Assembly: GCF_001597745.1 (NCBI RefSeq)
Contig: NZ_LUHJ01000074.1
Location: 109,139 to 173,138, forward strand
DNA from: Anabaena sp. 4-3
GTDB lineage: Bacteria; Cyanobacteriota; Cyanobacteriia; Cyanobacteriales; Nostocaceae
Direction: 5' to 3'
DNA: 64,000 nt
Part shown: piece after piece, positions 8,535 through 17,351 of the stretch
How the letters are laid out: every line of letters begins with the position of its first letter
How positions within the stretch are numbered: position 1 is the stretch's first letter
Made by a program: the position numbers and the translations under genes
Notes under the pieces: generated by a model
The model's database searches: none
Told to the model about the DNA's origin: nothing
Seen by the model: the letters and a program-made list of their open reading frames with translations, nothing else

Positions 8535-8584
8535 TCTGGTATAGTCAAACCTCTAATCCTCTTAGTATAGCTCCCTCTTCATTA

Positions 8585-8611
8585 GTTGGGTTGCGCTGCA
8601 CTTAACCCAAC
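8585..8611. repeat. GTTGGGTT inverted repeat
   Basis: GTTGGGTT (8585-8592) pairs with AACCCAAC (8604-8611). A closely related copy lies at 35429-35456 inside the NRPS cluster, so this is a dispersed element. The rest of the 307-bp gap before recQ (8535-8841) holds a second repeat-like stretch at about 8640-8715, with CTCTGCG motifs at both ends, and no gene. Confidence 0.65.
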
Positions 8612-8841
8612 CTACAAACACTACAAATACTCTTTATCCTCTCTGCGCGACGGACACTTTGCTCAAGTCGGCAAAGCCGCCCACGCAAGTGTCCTCCTCT
8701 GCGTCTCTGCGTGAACATTCCCTAATCCCATCACCAACGCCCAGCCAGAGAAAAAAATTCCCGCTTTCCTAGCGAGAGATTGTTACAATCCTGTTATCCT
8801 CATAACTACTAACGCAGAAAGCCATCAAACAAGCGATCGCT

Positions 8842-11001
8842 ATGCTTCAGTATCCCAATCTCGAACACGCGCTAAAATATCACTTCGGTTATGATAACTT
8901 TCGCCCTGGACAACGGCAAATTATCGAAAATGCGCTACAAAATCGGGATTTATTGGTAGTGATGCCCACAGGTGGCGGTAAGTCTCTGTGCTTTCAGTTA
9001 CCTGCACTGGTGAAAACAGGACTAACTGTGGTAGTATCACCGTTAATTGCATTGATGCAAGACCAAGTAGAAGCACTGCGAAATAATAATATCTCGGCTA
9101 CCTTCCTCAATAGTAGTCTGAATCCTTATCAGGTGCGATCGCGTGAAGAAGCCATCCTCTACGGTAAAGTAAAATTACTCTACGTCGCCCCAGAACGTCT
9201 ACTGAGTGAAAGGTTTCTCCCTTTCCTAGATTTAGTCAACGAAAAAATCGGGATTTCCATCTTTGCAATTGATGAAGCGCATTGTGTTTCTGAATGGGGA
9301 CATGATTTCCGCCCAGAATATCGCCAGTTAAAATCCCTCCGCAAGCGTTACCCCAATGTTCCCACCCTCGCCCTCACAGCCACAGCTACAGACCGGGTTC
9401 GTTCTGATATCATTCAACAATTAGGGTTAAAGCAACCAAGCATTCACATTGCTAGCTTTAATCGTCAAAATTTATATTACGAAGTCCGCGCCAAAAGTAA
9501 ACAAGCTTACGCCGAATTATTAGCCTTAATTCGTGATACCGATGGTTCAGCTATTATTTATTGTTTAACTCGCAAAAAAGTTGAGGAACTAACTTTTAAA
9601 CTGCAAAAGGATAAGATTTCCGCCTTACCTTATCATGCCGGATTACCTGATGCTGAACGTAGTAAAAATCAAACGCGATTTATTCGGGATGATGTGCGGG
9701 TGATGGTAGCAACTATCGCCTTTGGCATGGGAATTAATAAACCCGATGTGCGGTTAGTTGTGCATTTTGATATTCCCCGCAATTTAGAAAGTTACTATCA
9801 AGAATCAGGTAGGGCGGGTAGGGATGGCGAACCATCACGCTGTACATTATTTTTCAGTTTTGGTGATATTAAAACTATAGAATGGAGTATTGAACAAAAA
9901 CCAGACCCCCAAGAGCAATTAATTGCTCGGCAACAACTACGACAAATGATAGACTATGCTGAGGGGACTGATTGCCGTCGGACAATTCAACTCGGTTATT
10001 TTGGTGAACGGTTTGCAGGTAATTGCGGTAACTGTGATAATTGTCGTTATCCCAAACCTGTAGAAGATTGGACAATTGAAGCCATGAAGTTTTTATCTTG
10101 TGTGGCACGTTGTAAACAAAGATTTGGGATGTCACATATTATTGATGTGTTGCGTGGGTCGAAAAAAGAGAAGATTATTCAATACGAACATGATAAACTT
10201 TCTACCTATGGGATTGGTAAAGATAGAACTGTAGATGAATGGCGAATGTTAGGGCGATCGCTCTTACATCAAGGTCTACTAGAACAAACTACAGATGGTT
10301 ATTCTGTGCTAAAATTAAATGCCTTAAGTTGGGAAGTCATGCGCCGTCAACGTCAAGTGATGCTATCTGTTTCTGTGGCGCAGAAGCTGAGTGTAGTAAC
10401 GGATAATCCCAACGCCGAAGTTGCAGAAGCACTGTTATATAGACTGCGATCGCTGCGTAAACAATTAGCTGATGAACAGTCTGTAGCACCCTATGTCATC
10501 TTTCATGATTCTACATTAAAATTGATGGCACAGGTACAACCAAAAACTATGACCGAATTCGGGAAACTTTCGGGCGTAGGTAGTCACAAACTCACCCAAT
10601 ACGGTGAAAAGTTCCTCTCAGAAATTCGCGCCTATATTCAAGAACAAAAAGCCACAGATAAACCTGCTAATGCGATATCTTCATCTAGCTTAGTGTCAGC
10701 CACAGAATTACAGACTTTGTATTTACATCAACAAGGTTTAAATATTGCTCAAATCGCCCAGCAACGCAACCTCAGCCCCTCTACCGTTGCTACACATTTA
10801 GAAAAACTCATCGAAAAAAATCAGCCTGTAGATTTAAATCAATTAGTTCCTCTGGAACATCAACAAAAAATCTGGCAAGTTTTAGAAGTGTTGGGTGATA
10901 TTCCTTTAACGCCAATTAAAGAACAGCTAGGCGATAATTATACTTTTAATGAAATTCGCCTAGTGCGAGAAAAATGGCGGCGACAACGCAAGAATTCTTA
11001 A
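8842..11001 (+). CDS. recQ: ATP-dependent DNA helicase RecQ
   Basis: This 3'-5' helicase acts in recombination repair and stalled-fork processing. Helicase motifs are clear: Walker A MPTGGGKS at 41-48, IDEAHC with Asp144-His147, and QESGRAGRDGE around 320-330. The RQC zinc site is complete, with Cys378, Cys395, Cys398 and Cys401. An HRDC domain spans roughly 532-610. Residues from about 640 carry a helix-turn-helix (NIAQIAQQRNLSPSTVATHL), an extra C-terminal domain seen in a subset of bacterial RecQ proteins. At 719 residues it is longer than E. coli RecQ, mainly because of this extension. The ATG follows a HIP1 octamer and has only a weak ribosome-binding site. Confidence 0.95.
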   Translation: MLQYPNLEHALKYHFGYDNFRPGQRQIIENALQNRDLLVVMPTGGGKSLCFQLPALVKTGLTVVVSPLIALMQDQVEALRNNNISATFLNSSLNPYQVRSREEAILYGKVKLLYVAPERLLSERFLPFLDLVNEKIGISIFAIDEAHCVSEWGHDFRPEYRQLKSLRKRYPNVPTLALTATATDRVRSDIIQQLGLKQPSIHIASFNRQNLYYEVRAKSKQAYAELLALIRDTDGSAIIYCLTRKKVEELTFKLQKDKISALPYHAGLPDAERSKNQTRFIRDDVRVMVATIAFGMGINKPDVRLVVHFDIPRNLESYYQESGRAGRDGEPSRCTLFFSFGDIKTIEWSIEQKPDPQEQLIARQQLRQMIDYAEGTDCRRTIQLGYFGERFAGNCGNCDNCRYPKPVEDWTIEAMKFLSCVARCKQRFGMSHIIDVLRGSKKEKIIQYEHDKLSTYGIGKDRTVDEWRMLGRSLLHQGLLEQTTDGYSVLKLNALSWEVMRRQRQVMLSVSVAQKLSVVTDNPNAEVAEALLYRLRSLRKQLADEQSVAPYVIFHDSTLKLMAQVQPKTMTEFGKLSGVGSHKLTQYGEKFLSEIRAYIQEQKATDKPANAISSSSLVSATELQTLYLHQQGLNIAQIAQQRNLSPSTVATHLEKLIEKNQPVDLNQLVPLEHQQKIWQVLEVLGDIPLTPIKEQLGDNYTFNEIRLVREKWRRQRKNS

Positions 11002-11014
11002 TTTATGTTGTAGT

Positions 11015-11063
11015 CAGCACTATTAGTGCTGAGTTGGTTTGTGTTAAGAGAGGACTAAAGTCC
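11015..11063. repeat. Two adjacent palindromes after recQ
   Basis: CAGCACTA and TAGTGCTG (11015-11031) flank a single base. GGACT and AGTCC (11052-11063) flank two bases. Together they look like a dispersed cyanobacterial intergenic element. Their place right after recQ would let them act as a transcription stop, though neither is followed by a T-run. Confidence 0.5.
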
Positions 11064-11084
11064 CCACTACAAACTCAGAACAGA

Positions 11085-11201
11085 CTACGATGATACGTTA
11101 TCTTGAGTTTTTGCAGCGAGAATTACAGACAGTAACTTTGGCAATACCAAACACAGAACAGTATTGACCAGTGTTAAGAGGATACCATCCATCAAACTCA
11201 T
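11085..11201 (-). CDS. Small hydrophobic membrane peptide, copy A
   Basis: This 38-residue peptide consists mostly of one predicted membrane helix (ILLTLVNTVLCLVLPKLLSV) with a short polar tail. A good ribosome-binding site, AAGGGGA, lies six bases before the ATG at 11199-11201; another ATG two codons earlier is too close to it. The peptide aligns with the start of the gene at 11478-11693, about 18 of 28 residues being identical around the core LPKLLS. Codon third positions differ, which suggests selection on the protein. Function is unknown. Small hydrophobic peptides of this size include type I toxins and membrane-complex subunits. Confidence 0.5.
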   Translation of the reverse strand: MSLMDGILLTLVNTVLCLVLPKLLSVILAAKTQDNVSS

Positions 11202-11391
11202 AGACATTCCCCTTGTTGAAAATTTGGATTTATTACTTATATTAGTTTGAACTATAATCTGTGTTATGGATCACAGCAATTATTTTAATTTTCTTTGGTT
11301 ATCCATAAGCCTGTTCTATATATATTTTTGTAAACTCCAGTTTCTCAACTTCAGCCTCTAACCTCTCAACTCAACAATATGTGCTGGATTT

Positions 11392-11422
11392 TATACCCAA
11401 ATGCTGGCAGCATTCGGGTATA
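11392..11422. repeat. 31-bp near-perfect palindrome
   Basis: Two 15-base arms (11392-11406 and 11408-11422) pair with one mismatch around a single G. It lies between the two small membrane-peptide genes. It could be an operator or a hairpin terminator for the upstream small gene on the minus strand. Confidence 0.5.
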
Positions 11423-11477
11423 GCGGTTTGGCAATGGAGTCATGAATGATGCAGAGATTCTCACCTACAATAGTTGA

Positions 11478-11693
11478 TTAATTCGGAGAACATTTAGAAC
11501 AGAAATGAGGGCTGAATTTACAAAATTCGCTACCCGTGATTTTGTAAGCTGTACAGTAGGGAAAACTGGTAATTCCCCTCCCTGCTTCTCGCCATTGTAA
11601 AACCGGGGATAATCTGTAATTTTGTTGGGTTTTACGCAAAGACAAAATCAACGATAATAGCTTGGGTAATCCCACACAGACAACTAAATTCAT
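11478..11693 (-). CDS. Small membrane protein, copy B, with Cys-rich tail
   Basis: This protein has 71 residues from the ATG at 11691-11693. The frame also opens with TTG at 11705, which would add LTL residues matching copy A. Its first part (VVCVGLPKLLSLILSLRKTQ) is a membrane helix related to the 38-residue peptide at 11085-11201. The rest is basic and contains four cysteines near the end, two of them as CSKC. No ribosome-binding site is obvious. It may be a functional paralogue or a decaying copy read into intergenic DNA. The similarity to copy A is the main evidence that it is real. Confidence 0.35.
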   Translation of the reverse strand: MNLVVCVGLPKLLSLILSLRKTQQNYRLSPVLQWREAGRGITSFPYCTAYKITGSEFCKFSPHFCSKCSPN

Positions 11694-11705
11694 TAGGGTT
11701 AGCAA

Positions 11706-12091
11706 GCAAGCGTCGAGTAATCCTATAGGTATTCACCCCCAGTTCAGAATAATTAGGTGGTTGCCATTGATAGTTGTAAATTGGATTTAGCAGTCAAAAT
11801 TTTCGAGTCAGACCGATGAGCAAAATCGGGAGATGATCTCACTTATGACTTGACCAACTATATCAAACGCTGATCAATCATTAGTTCTGACTGCTGTGTT
11901 CTGAATTCCCAGGGAAAAACCATTGAGTTTGGTTTATATAAATTAACTTTAACATAAACTTCTCTCAATCCAAATGTTAAGGTTGCGAAACTGACTACAC
12001 AATGAATGATGTAGATATCAAGAAGCGGTATTGTAGCGTAATAACAGAATCAATAAAGACAAAATTAACTTTGAATTTGAGGTGATTTATA
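11706..12091. other. Intergenic, no gene seen
   Basis: This is AT-rich DNA upstream of the acyl-ACP synthetase. I see no open frame worth reporting, only short frames without ribosome-binding sites. The promoter of the synthetase presumably lies here, but no clear -35/-10 pair stood out. Confidence 0.5.
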
Positions 12092-14068
12092 ATGGTAGCC
12101 ATGCAATCAGGGTCTGCTTTTTTAGCCAACATTAACAGGCAAGAAAGTCTTTCACTACAGCGTTTAGTGGATTATACTCAAGTAGAATCACTGCCAGAAA
12201 TTTGGCCGTTGGCGGCGGAAAAATTTGGTAATATTGTGGCTCTGCACAGTCCCCACACCAAGCCAGAGATAAAAATTACTTATAAGCAGCTAGCAGAAAA
12301 AATTCAGCAATTTGCGGCTGGTTTACAAGCTTTGGGGGTGCAACCAGGCGATCGCATCTCTCTGATAGCAGATAATAGTCCACGTTGGTTTATTGCGGAT
12401 CACGGTATAATTACCGCCGGGGGAGTAAATGCGGTGCGGAGCGCCCAAGCGGAACGGGAAGAACTGCTGTTTATTGTGGCTAATAGTGGTAGTACAGCCT
12501 TAGTAGTCGAGGATTTAAAAACATTACAAAGATTGCAGCCACGTCTCAACGACTTACCAATTCAGTTTATTATCTTACTTTCCGATGAAATACCACCCAC
12601 CGAGACAACAATCAAAGTCTTCAACTATGACCAAATACTAGAACTGGGTGCGAAACATACCCTAGTCAAAGTCAAACTCAAATCTAGCAACCTCGCCACC
12701 TTGATTTACACCTCCGGCACCACAGGGAAACCCAAGGGAGTGATGCTATCTCACGGCAACTTACTGCACCAAGTCAAAACCTTGGGGACAATTGTACAAC
12801 CCCAACCAGGGGATATAGTCCTGAGTATACTTCCTACTTGGCACAGCTACGAACGCAGTGGCGAGTATTTCTTACTGTCGCAAGGTTGTACACAAGTTTA
12901 TACTAATTTACGTTCTGTTAAAAAAGATTTAAAAGACTTCAAACCCCATTACATGATTGCAGTTCCCCGACTGTGGGAATCGATCCATGAAGGTGTGCAG
13001 AAGCAATTCCGGGAACAACCAGCCAATAAACAACGGCTGATTTACTTTTTACTGGGTGCGAGTGAGAGATATATCAAAAACAAGAGAATTGCTCAAGGTT
13101 TAAGTTTAGATCATCTTCATGCCTCAGTTGTGGAACGTTTAGCAGCCAGGGCAGTAGCAACGGCTTTATTTCCCCTGCACGCCCTCGGAGAAAAGATAGT
13201 TTATGGCAAAGTGCGACAAGCCACAGGAGGACGCATCAAACAAGTAATTAGCGGTGGTGGTGCATTACCCCGACACATAGATAACTTTTTTGAGATGATA
13301 GGCGTAGACATTTTACAAGGTTACGGCTTAACAGAAACCTCTCCCGTGACAAATGCCCGTCGTCCTTGGCATAATTTACGCGGTTCATCCGGACAACCAA
13401 TTGCCGGTACAGAAGTGAAAATCGTAGATCCTGAGACTCGCAAGCCGTTAGCAGCAGGGCAACGAGGCTTAGTGTTATTGCGAGGGCCGCAAGTTATGCA
13501 AGGCTATTACCAAAATCCCGAAGCCACAGCTAAAGTCATAGATGCTGAAGGTTGGTTTAATAGCGGTGACTTAGGTTGGATTACACCATATAATGACTTA
13601 GTGCTGACAGGCAGGGCAAAAGATACGATTGTCTTAACCAATGGGGAAAATATCGAACCGCAACCCATCGAAGATGCTTGTTTGCGATCGCCCTACATCG
13701 ATCAGATTATGCTAGTGGGACAAGACCAACGCTGTATCGGTGCTTTGATTGTTCCCAACCTGGAAGCTTTGGCAAAATGGGCAGAGAGTCAAAATCTAAC
13801 TTTAGTGACAGAGGATGATAATTTAACCGCTTCATCCAGCGAAACAATTACCCTGGAGAGTAAAATAGTCCAGGATTTATTCCGGCAAGAATTGAATCGG
13901 GAAGTGCAGAACCGTCCAGGTTATCGCCCAGATGACCGTATTGGGCCGTTTAGACTGATTTTAGAGCCATTTTCCATTGAAAATGGTTTAATGACACAAA
14001 CGCTAAAAATCCGGCGACACGTTGTCATGGAACGCTACCAAGATTTGATTGTCGCCATGTTTTCCTGA
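12092..14068 (+). CDS. aas: Long-chain acyl-ACP synthetase (acyl-activating enzyme)
   Basis: This 658-residue AMP-forming ligase activates free long-chain fatty acids as acyl-adenylates and, in cyanobacteria, transfers them to acyl carrier protein for recycling into membrane lipids. The adenylate-forming P-loop LIYTSGTTGKPKG is at residues 204-216. Other core motifs are GYGLTETSPV, the FNSGDLGWI region, and the hinge and C-terminal lysine region (GRAKDTIVLTNGENIEP). Length and overall sequence match the single cyanobacterial Aas rather than an NRPS adenylation domain: there is no carrier domain. The ATG is preceded by GAGGTG, a good ribosome-binding site. CoA could be the acceptor instead; the cyanobacterial literature favours ACP. 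Confidence 0.85.
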   Translation: MVAMQSGSAFLANINRQESLSLQRLVDYTQVESLPEIWPLAAEKFGNIVALHSPHTKPEIKITYKQLAEKIQQFAAGLQALGVQPGDRISLIADNSPRWFIADHGIITAGGVNAVRSAQAEREELLFIVANSGSTALVVEDLKTLQRLQPRLNDLPIQFIILLSDEIPPTETTIKVFNYDQILELGAKHTLVKVKLKSSNLATLIYTSGTTGKPKGVMLSHGNLLHQVKTLGTIVQPQPGDIVLSILPTWHSYERSGEYFLLSQGCTQVYTNLRSVKKDLKDFKPHYMIAVPRLWESIHEGVQKQFREQPANKQRLIYFLLGASERYIKNKRIAQGLSLDHLHASVVERLAARAVATALFPLHALGEKIVYGKVRQATGGRIKQVISGGGALPRHIDNFFEMIGVDILQGYGLTETSPVTNARRPWHNLRGSSGQPIAGTEVKIVDPETRKPLAAGQRGLVLLRGPQVMQGYYQNPEATAKVIDAEGWFNSGDLGWITPYNDLVLTGRAKDTIVLTNGENIEPQPIEDACLRSPYIDQIMLVGQDQRCIGALIVPNLEALAKWAESQNLTLVTEDDNLTASSSETITLESKIVQDLFRQELNREVQNRPGYRPDDRIGPFRLILEPFSIENGLMTQTLKIRRHVVMERYQDLIVAMFS

Positions 14069-14108
14069 TGATTTCACATTGCAAACTCTAGAGTGAACGC
14101 GAATTTTT

Positions 14109-14561
14109 ATGACTGATGTCTCCAATCCTCAATTGCTGTTAAAGCGCGTAGTTAACGTGAAAGTGATTGTCACCCCTCTGTGGAAAGAAGAAGTACAACA
14201 ACAATTGCAAGCACAGATCAACCAACTGGATCAGCAATTGCAACAGTTGGACATGGAAGGACAAAGAGCGATCGCCGCGATTCAAAAACAAAGTCTCCAG
14301 CCACCAGGCCCCCAGACTGTACAACAAATCGATAACATCCAACTGCAAGTCAACCAAAAGAAAAGCGAATTTCTAGAACAGAAAAACCAAATGCTGCAAA
14401 ATCTCCAGCAAGTACAGCTACTTGAGTTAGATCAAGAAGTGAATCAATTCCAAATGGAAGGCTTTTTCCGTATTGAACGGGGCGATAATTTAATTAGCAA
14501 AATGCAAGTTGAAATCGTTCTCCGTGATGGAGTTGTCGAAGAAATTCGTGGCGATATTTAA
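14109..14561 (+). CDS. YlqD-family coiled-coil protein
   Basis: This is a 150-residue cytosolic protein. A short beta-rich start (LLLKRVVNVKVIVTPLWKEE) leads into a long Gln-rich coiled coil (roughly residues 24-110) and a C-terminal segment ending in GVVEEIRGDI. This fits the YlqD family (PF11068), whose function is unknown. It lies 40 bp after the acyl-ACP synthetase on the same strand and is probably co-transcribed. Its end overlaps by four bases the end of the convergent gene. Confidence 0.7.
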   Translation: MTDVSNPQLLLKRVVNVKVIVTPLWKEEVQQQLQAQINQLDQQLQQLDMEGQRAIAAIQKQSLQPPGPQTVQQIDNIQLQVNQKKSEFLEQKNQMLQNLQQVQLLELDQEVNQFQMEGFFRIERGDNLISKMQVEIVLRDGVVEEIRGDI

Positions 14562-15121
14562 CCAAATGAGGTTGAGGTAATTCTCAAGTTTGAATTTGGC
14601 ACTTTGAATTTTGAATTGTCTTCAGGGGTATGGTTTCCAGTTCGAGTACGAATTTGGGAACCTACCCAAACAATTTGCCAGATTGGCGGTGAACTGACTA
14701 ACAGCGATCGCCCAAACACAGACATCTCCACGCGATATTTAATCACCTGAGAAGAATCGCCATCTGATGACTTTTCGATCACTGTGACTAACGCTTGATT
14801 CTGTTGAGGGTAGATAACCTCCACCTGGCGATCGCCATTCGTTGCTGTCAAATCATCCAAAACATTCATCGCCAGAGTTTTCGGGTTACTACCTTGTAGG
14901 GGATAGTTGATATTTTCTAAAGGTATAGTTTGATATTCAGCCCGTTCTGGATGCTCCAAAACTTCCTGAGAATGTTGTACTGTTGACAATTCCTGTGGCT
15001 GCGTGTCTGTATTGTCTACAATTGATAATGGTGTCTGGTTTTGAGCCATATAGAAACCAACACTCATTGTAGTAAAAAGACTCAGTATTACAATCAAAGA
15101 CAATTTCAGCTTTACTGACAT
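14558..15121 (-). CDS. Membrane-anchored hypothetical protein
   Basis: This protein has 187 residues from the ATG at 15119-15121. A longer version would start at 15151 but only adds residues before the basic MSVKLKLS anchor start. Residues 3-24 form one hydrophobic segment, either an uncleaved signal anchor or a signal peptide. The rest is a soluble extracytoplasmic domain with no motif I recognise, containing LENINYPLQGSNPKTLAMN and ending in a low-complexity polar tail. The overlap of its stop with the convergent YlqD gene suggests a shared end without a terminator. Function unknown. Confidence 0.65.
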   Translation of the reverse strand: MSVKLKLSLIVILSLFTTMSVGFYMAQNQTPLSIVDNTDTQPQELSTVQHSQEVLEHPERAEYQTIPLENINYPLQGSNPKTLAMNVLDDLTATNGDRQVEVIYPQQNQALVTVIEKSSDGDSSQVIKYRVEMSVFGRSLLVSSPPIWQIVWVGSQIRTRTGNHTPEDNSKFKVPNSNLRITSTSFG

Positions 15122-15341
15122 AAAACTAAATAGGTAGTTCCAACAGACCAATGATCGATTTTAGGTTTTAAACTGAAGTTTAATTATTAATGACTGTCTA
15201 TCATCTCCCTTGGGAAAGCTTCTCATTCCCGATAATTTAGTGATGAGCGATACAAATCTATATAAAAATTGCCTAGGAATTGTGAAAAACTCATCATTAT
15301 GGAAACATAGACCCCACAGTTGTCTGGATGTTCCGATGCGG

Positions 15342-15540
15342 GAGATGGTGGAGATGAGGGAGATGGGGGAGATGGGGGAGATGAGGGAGAAAATCTTTCC
15401 CAGTCCCCAGTCAAGAGTCCCTTCCAGTCCCCAGTCAAGAGTCCCTTCCAGTCAAGAGTCCCTTCCAGTACCCAGTACCCAGTACCCAGTACCCAGTACC
15501 CAGTACCCAGTACCCAGTCCCTTCCAGTCCCCAGTCCCCA
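15342..15540. repeat. Cluster of short tandem repeats (STRR-like)
   Basis: Three simple repeats follow each other. GAGATGGGG/GAGATGAGG units span about 15342-15390. CAGTCCCCAGTCAAGAGTCC-type units span about 15400-15465. Six perfect CCCAGTA heptamers fill 15471-15512. These are short tandemly repeated repetitive sequences typical of heterocyst-forming cyanobacteria. The surrounding gap, 15152-15654, contains no gene; open frames across the repeats are low-complexity artefacts. Confidence 0.85.
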
Positions 15541-15654
15541 TTCCTTAACCTAAAATAGAAAATCTCAACCATAAAACTCTCTTGCCAAGATACAATTCGA
15601 TCTGGCAAAAGCTGATAAATTCCATAAACCCGTTGATTCTAGAACCACCATCAT

Positions 15655-16944
15655 ATGAGCATTCACGAAATATTCATGCCCGCGCTTAGTTCCACCATGA
15701 CCGAAGGTAAAATTGTCTCCTGGGTAAAATCGCCAGGGGATAAAGTGGAAAAAGGCGAAACAGTGGTGGTTGTCGAGTCAGATAAGGCAGATATGGATGT
15801 AGAATCCTTCTATGAGGGATATCTGGCACATATCGTAGTTCAAGCCGGTGACAGTGCGCCTGTAGGAGCAGCGATCGCCTATGTCGCAGAAACCGAAGCC
15901 GAAATTGAAACCGCCAAGTCTATGGGGAACTCCGGTGGTGCTGCTACTCCTACCTCTGCGCCGCAACCAGTTGCAGCTACAGCCGCAGTGGGAACACCTT
16001 CCGTAGCATCTCAAAATGGCTCTAACCACAAGGAAGGTAGACTCATAGCTTCACCCAGGGCGCGCAAGTTAGCCAAAGAACTGAAAGTTGATTTAACAAC
16101 TCTCAAAGGTAGTGGCCCCTACGGTAGAATTGTCGCTGAAGATGTGGAGGCATCTGTAGGTAAAACCACTACCCCGGCTGCACCCGCACCCGCACCCAGC
16201 ATTACCCCAGTTAAACCACCCGCACCCGCACCCGCACCCGCACCCGCACCCGCACCCGCCGCAGTTGTTCCTGGTCAAATCGCACCATTCAATACTCTGC
16301 AAAATGCCGTAATTCGGAATATGGTTGCTAGCCTAGCAGTCCCAGAATTCCGTGTGGGTTATACAATTACCACCGATGGATTAGACAAACTTTACAAACA
16401 AATTAAATCCAAGGGTGTGACAATGACAGCGTTACTGGCGAAAGCCGTAGCGGTGACATTACAAAAACATCCACTGTTAAATGCTAGCTACTCTGATCAA
16501 GGTGTAGTTTACCACGCCGACATTAATATTGCTGTAGCCGTGGCAATGGATGATGGCGGTTTAATCACACCCGTATTAAAAAATGCTGACCAAATAGACA
16601 TTTATTCCCTGTCGCGCACCTGGAAATCACTTGTAGACCGCGCTAGAGCCAAACAACTGCAACCTGATGAATATAGCAGTGGTACTTTCACCCTGTCCAA
16701 CTTGGGGATGTATGGTGTAGATACATTTGATGCGATTCTACCACCCGGACAAGGTTCAATTTTAGCGATCGGTGGCTCTCGTCCCCAAGTTGTCGCCACC
16801 CCAGACGGTTTGTTTGGTGTGCGTCAACAAATGCAGGTTAATATTACTTGCGACCATCGCATTATATACGGTGCTCATGCGGCGGCGTTTTTACAAGACT
16901 TGGCTAAGTTGATTGAAACCGATGTTCAATCCTTAACCCTGTAA
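15655..16944 (+). CDS. pdhC: Pyruvate dehydrogenase E2, dihydrolipoamide acetyltransferase
   Basis: This is the 429-residue acetyltransferase core of the pyruvate dehydrogenase complex, which moves acetyl groups from lipoate to CoA. Domains in order: lipoyl domain (residues 1-78) with the lipoylated Lys44 in ESDKADM; peripheral subunit-binding domain at 131-166 (ASPRARKLAKEL); an Ala/Pro linker at about 171-205; and the catalytic domain ending in DHRIIYGAHAA, where His401 is the active-site histidine. It has one lipoyl domain, as usual in cyanobacteria. The E1 and E3 genes are not adjacent, which is also normal for the group. The gene stands alone, followed by a strong hairpin. Confidence 0.92.
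   Translation: MSIHEIFMPALSSTMTEGKIVSWVKSPGDKVEKGETVVVVESDKADMDVESFYEGYLAHIVVQAGDSAPVGAAIAYVAETEAEIETAKSMGNSGGAATPTSAPQPVAATAAVGTPSVASQNGSNHKEGRLIASPRARKLAKELKVDLTTLKGSGPYGRIVAEDVEASVGKTTTPAAPAPAPSITPVKPPAPAPAPAPAPAPAAVVPGQIAPFNTLQNAVIRNMVASLAVPEFRVGYTITTDGLDKLYKQIKSKGVTMTALLAKAVAVTLQKHPLLNASYSDQGVVYHADINIAVAVAMDDGGLITPVLKNADQIDIYSLSRTWKSLVDRARAKQLQPDEYSSGTFTLSNLGMYGVDTFDAILPPGQGSILAIGGSRPQVVATPDGLFGVRQQMQVNITCDHRIIYGAHAAAFLQDLAKLIETDVQSLTL
16219..16260 (+). repeat. CCCGCA hexamer run in the E2 linker
   Basis: Six perfect CCCGCA units and one CCCGCC encode the Pro-Ala flexible linker. The run is prone to slippage, and because the hexamer keeps the frame, linker length can vary without damaging the protein. 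Confidence 0.85.
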
Positions 16945-16982
16945 TTTCATCCGCTTCAGTGAAAAGTAGTTTGAGTTAACAT

Positions 16983-17010
16983 AATCCCGCTTTCGCAAGA
17001 AAGCGGGATT
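16983..17010 (+). terminator. Hairpin after the E2 gene
   Basis: A perfect 12-base stem (16983-16994 with 16999-17010) closes a GCAA tetraloop 38 bases after the stop codon of the E2 gene. It is GC-rich but not followed by a long T-run, so it is either an intrinsic terminator or an RNA-stabilising hairpin. Confidence 0.65.
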
Positions 17011-17351
17011 TAAATCCCCCTGCAAAACCTACACTGTTCCCTGTTGCCCGTTAAGAGTTCCTCATTAACACGACATTTCAATTCGGAATACTATATAATC
17101 GGTATGATCATGAGTGAGGTAGAGAGAAATCCACTCAGGAACGTGCTTTTACCTTCTTCTTTACCTTTGCTCAGATGGCTCTCCCAATTCTCCCAAAGTC
17201 AGGGAAATTAACCAGGATTTACCATTTACCATCATTAAACCCCAGTTCCTAGCTCAATGTTATCTCGTAAAAAGACATGAGAGCCATTCTTCATTTAGGA
17301 ATGTTGGGGTGAATTTCACATAATTTGTCATGCAGCCACGCTTATCAGAAC
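17011..17351. other. Intergenic upstream of the kinase gene
   Basis: No gene is seen. A TATAAT hexamer at 17094-17099 is a possible -10 box but lacks a clear -35 partner. The kinase leader would be about 250 bases long if it were used. Confidence 0.35.

Noticed and set aside
15210-15553. Overlapping open frames across the tandem repeats before the E2 gene
   Set aside because: Their proteins are simple translations of the repeats (MGEMGEM, SPQSRVPS) with no conserved content.
16093-16302. Cys/Gly-rich minus-strand frame opposite the E2 linker
   Set aside because: It is the antisense of the CCCGCA repeat that encodes the Pro-Ala linker.
17325-17351. TTG start nine codons upstream for the kinase
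   Set aside because: The conserved zinc-ribbon start follows the ATG at 17352, and the extra residues match nothing known.
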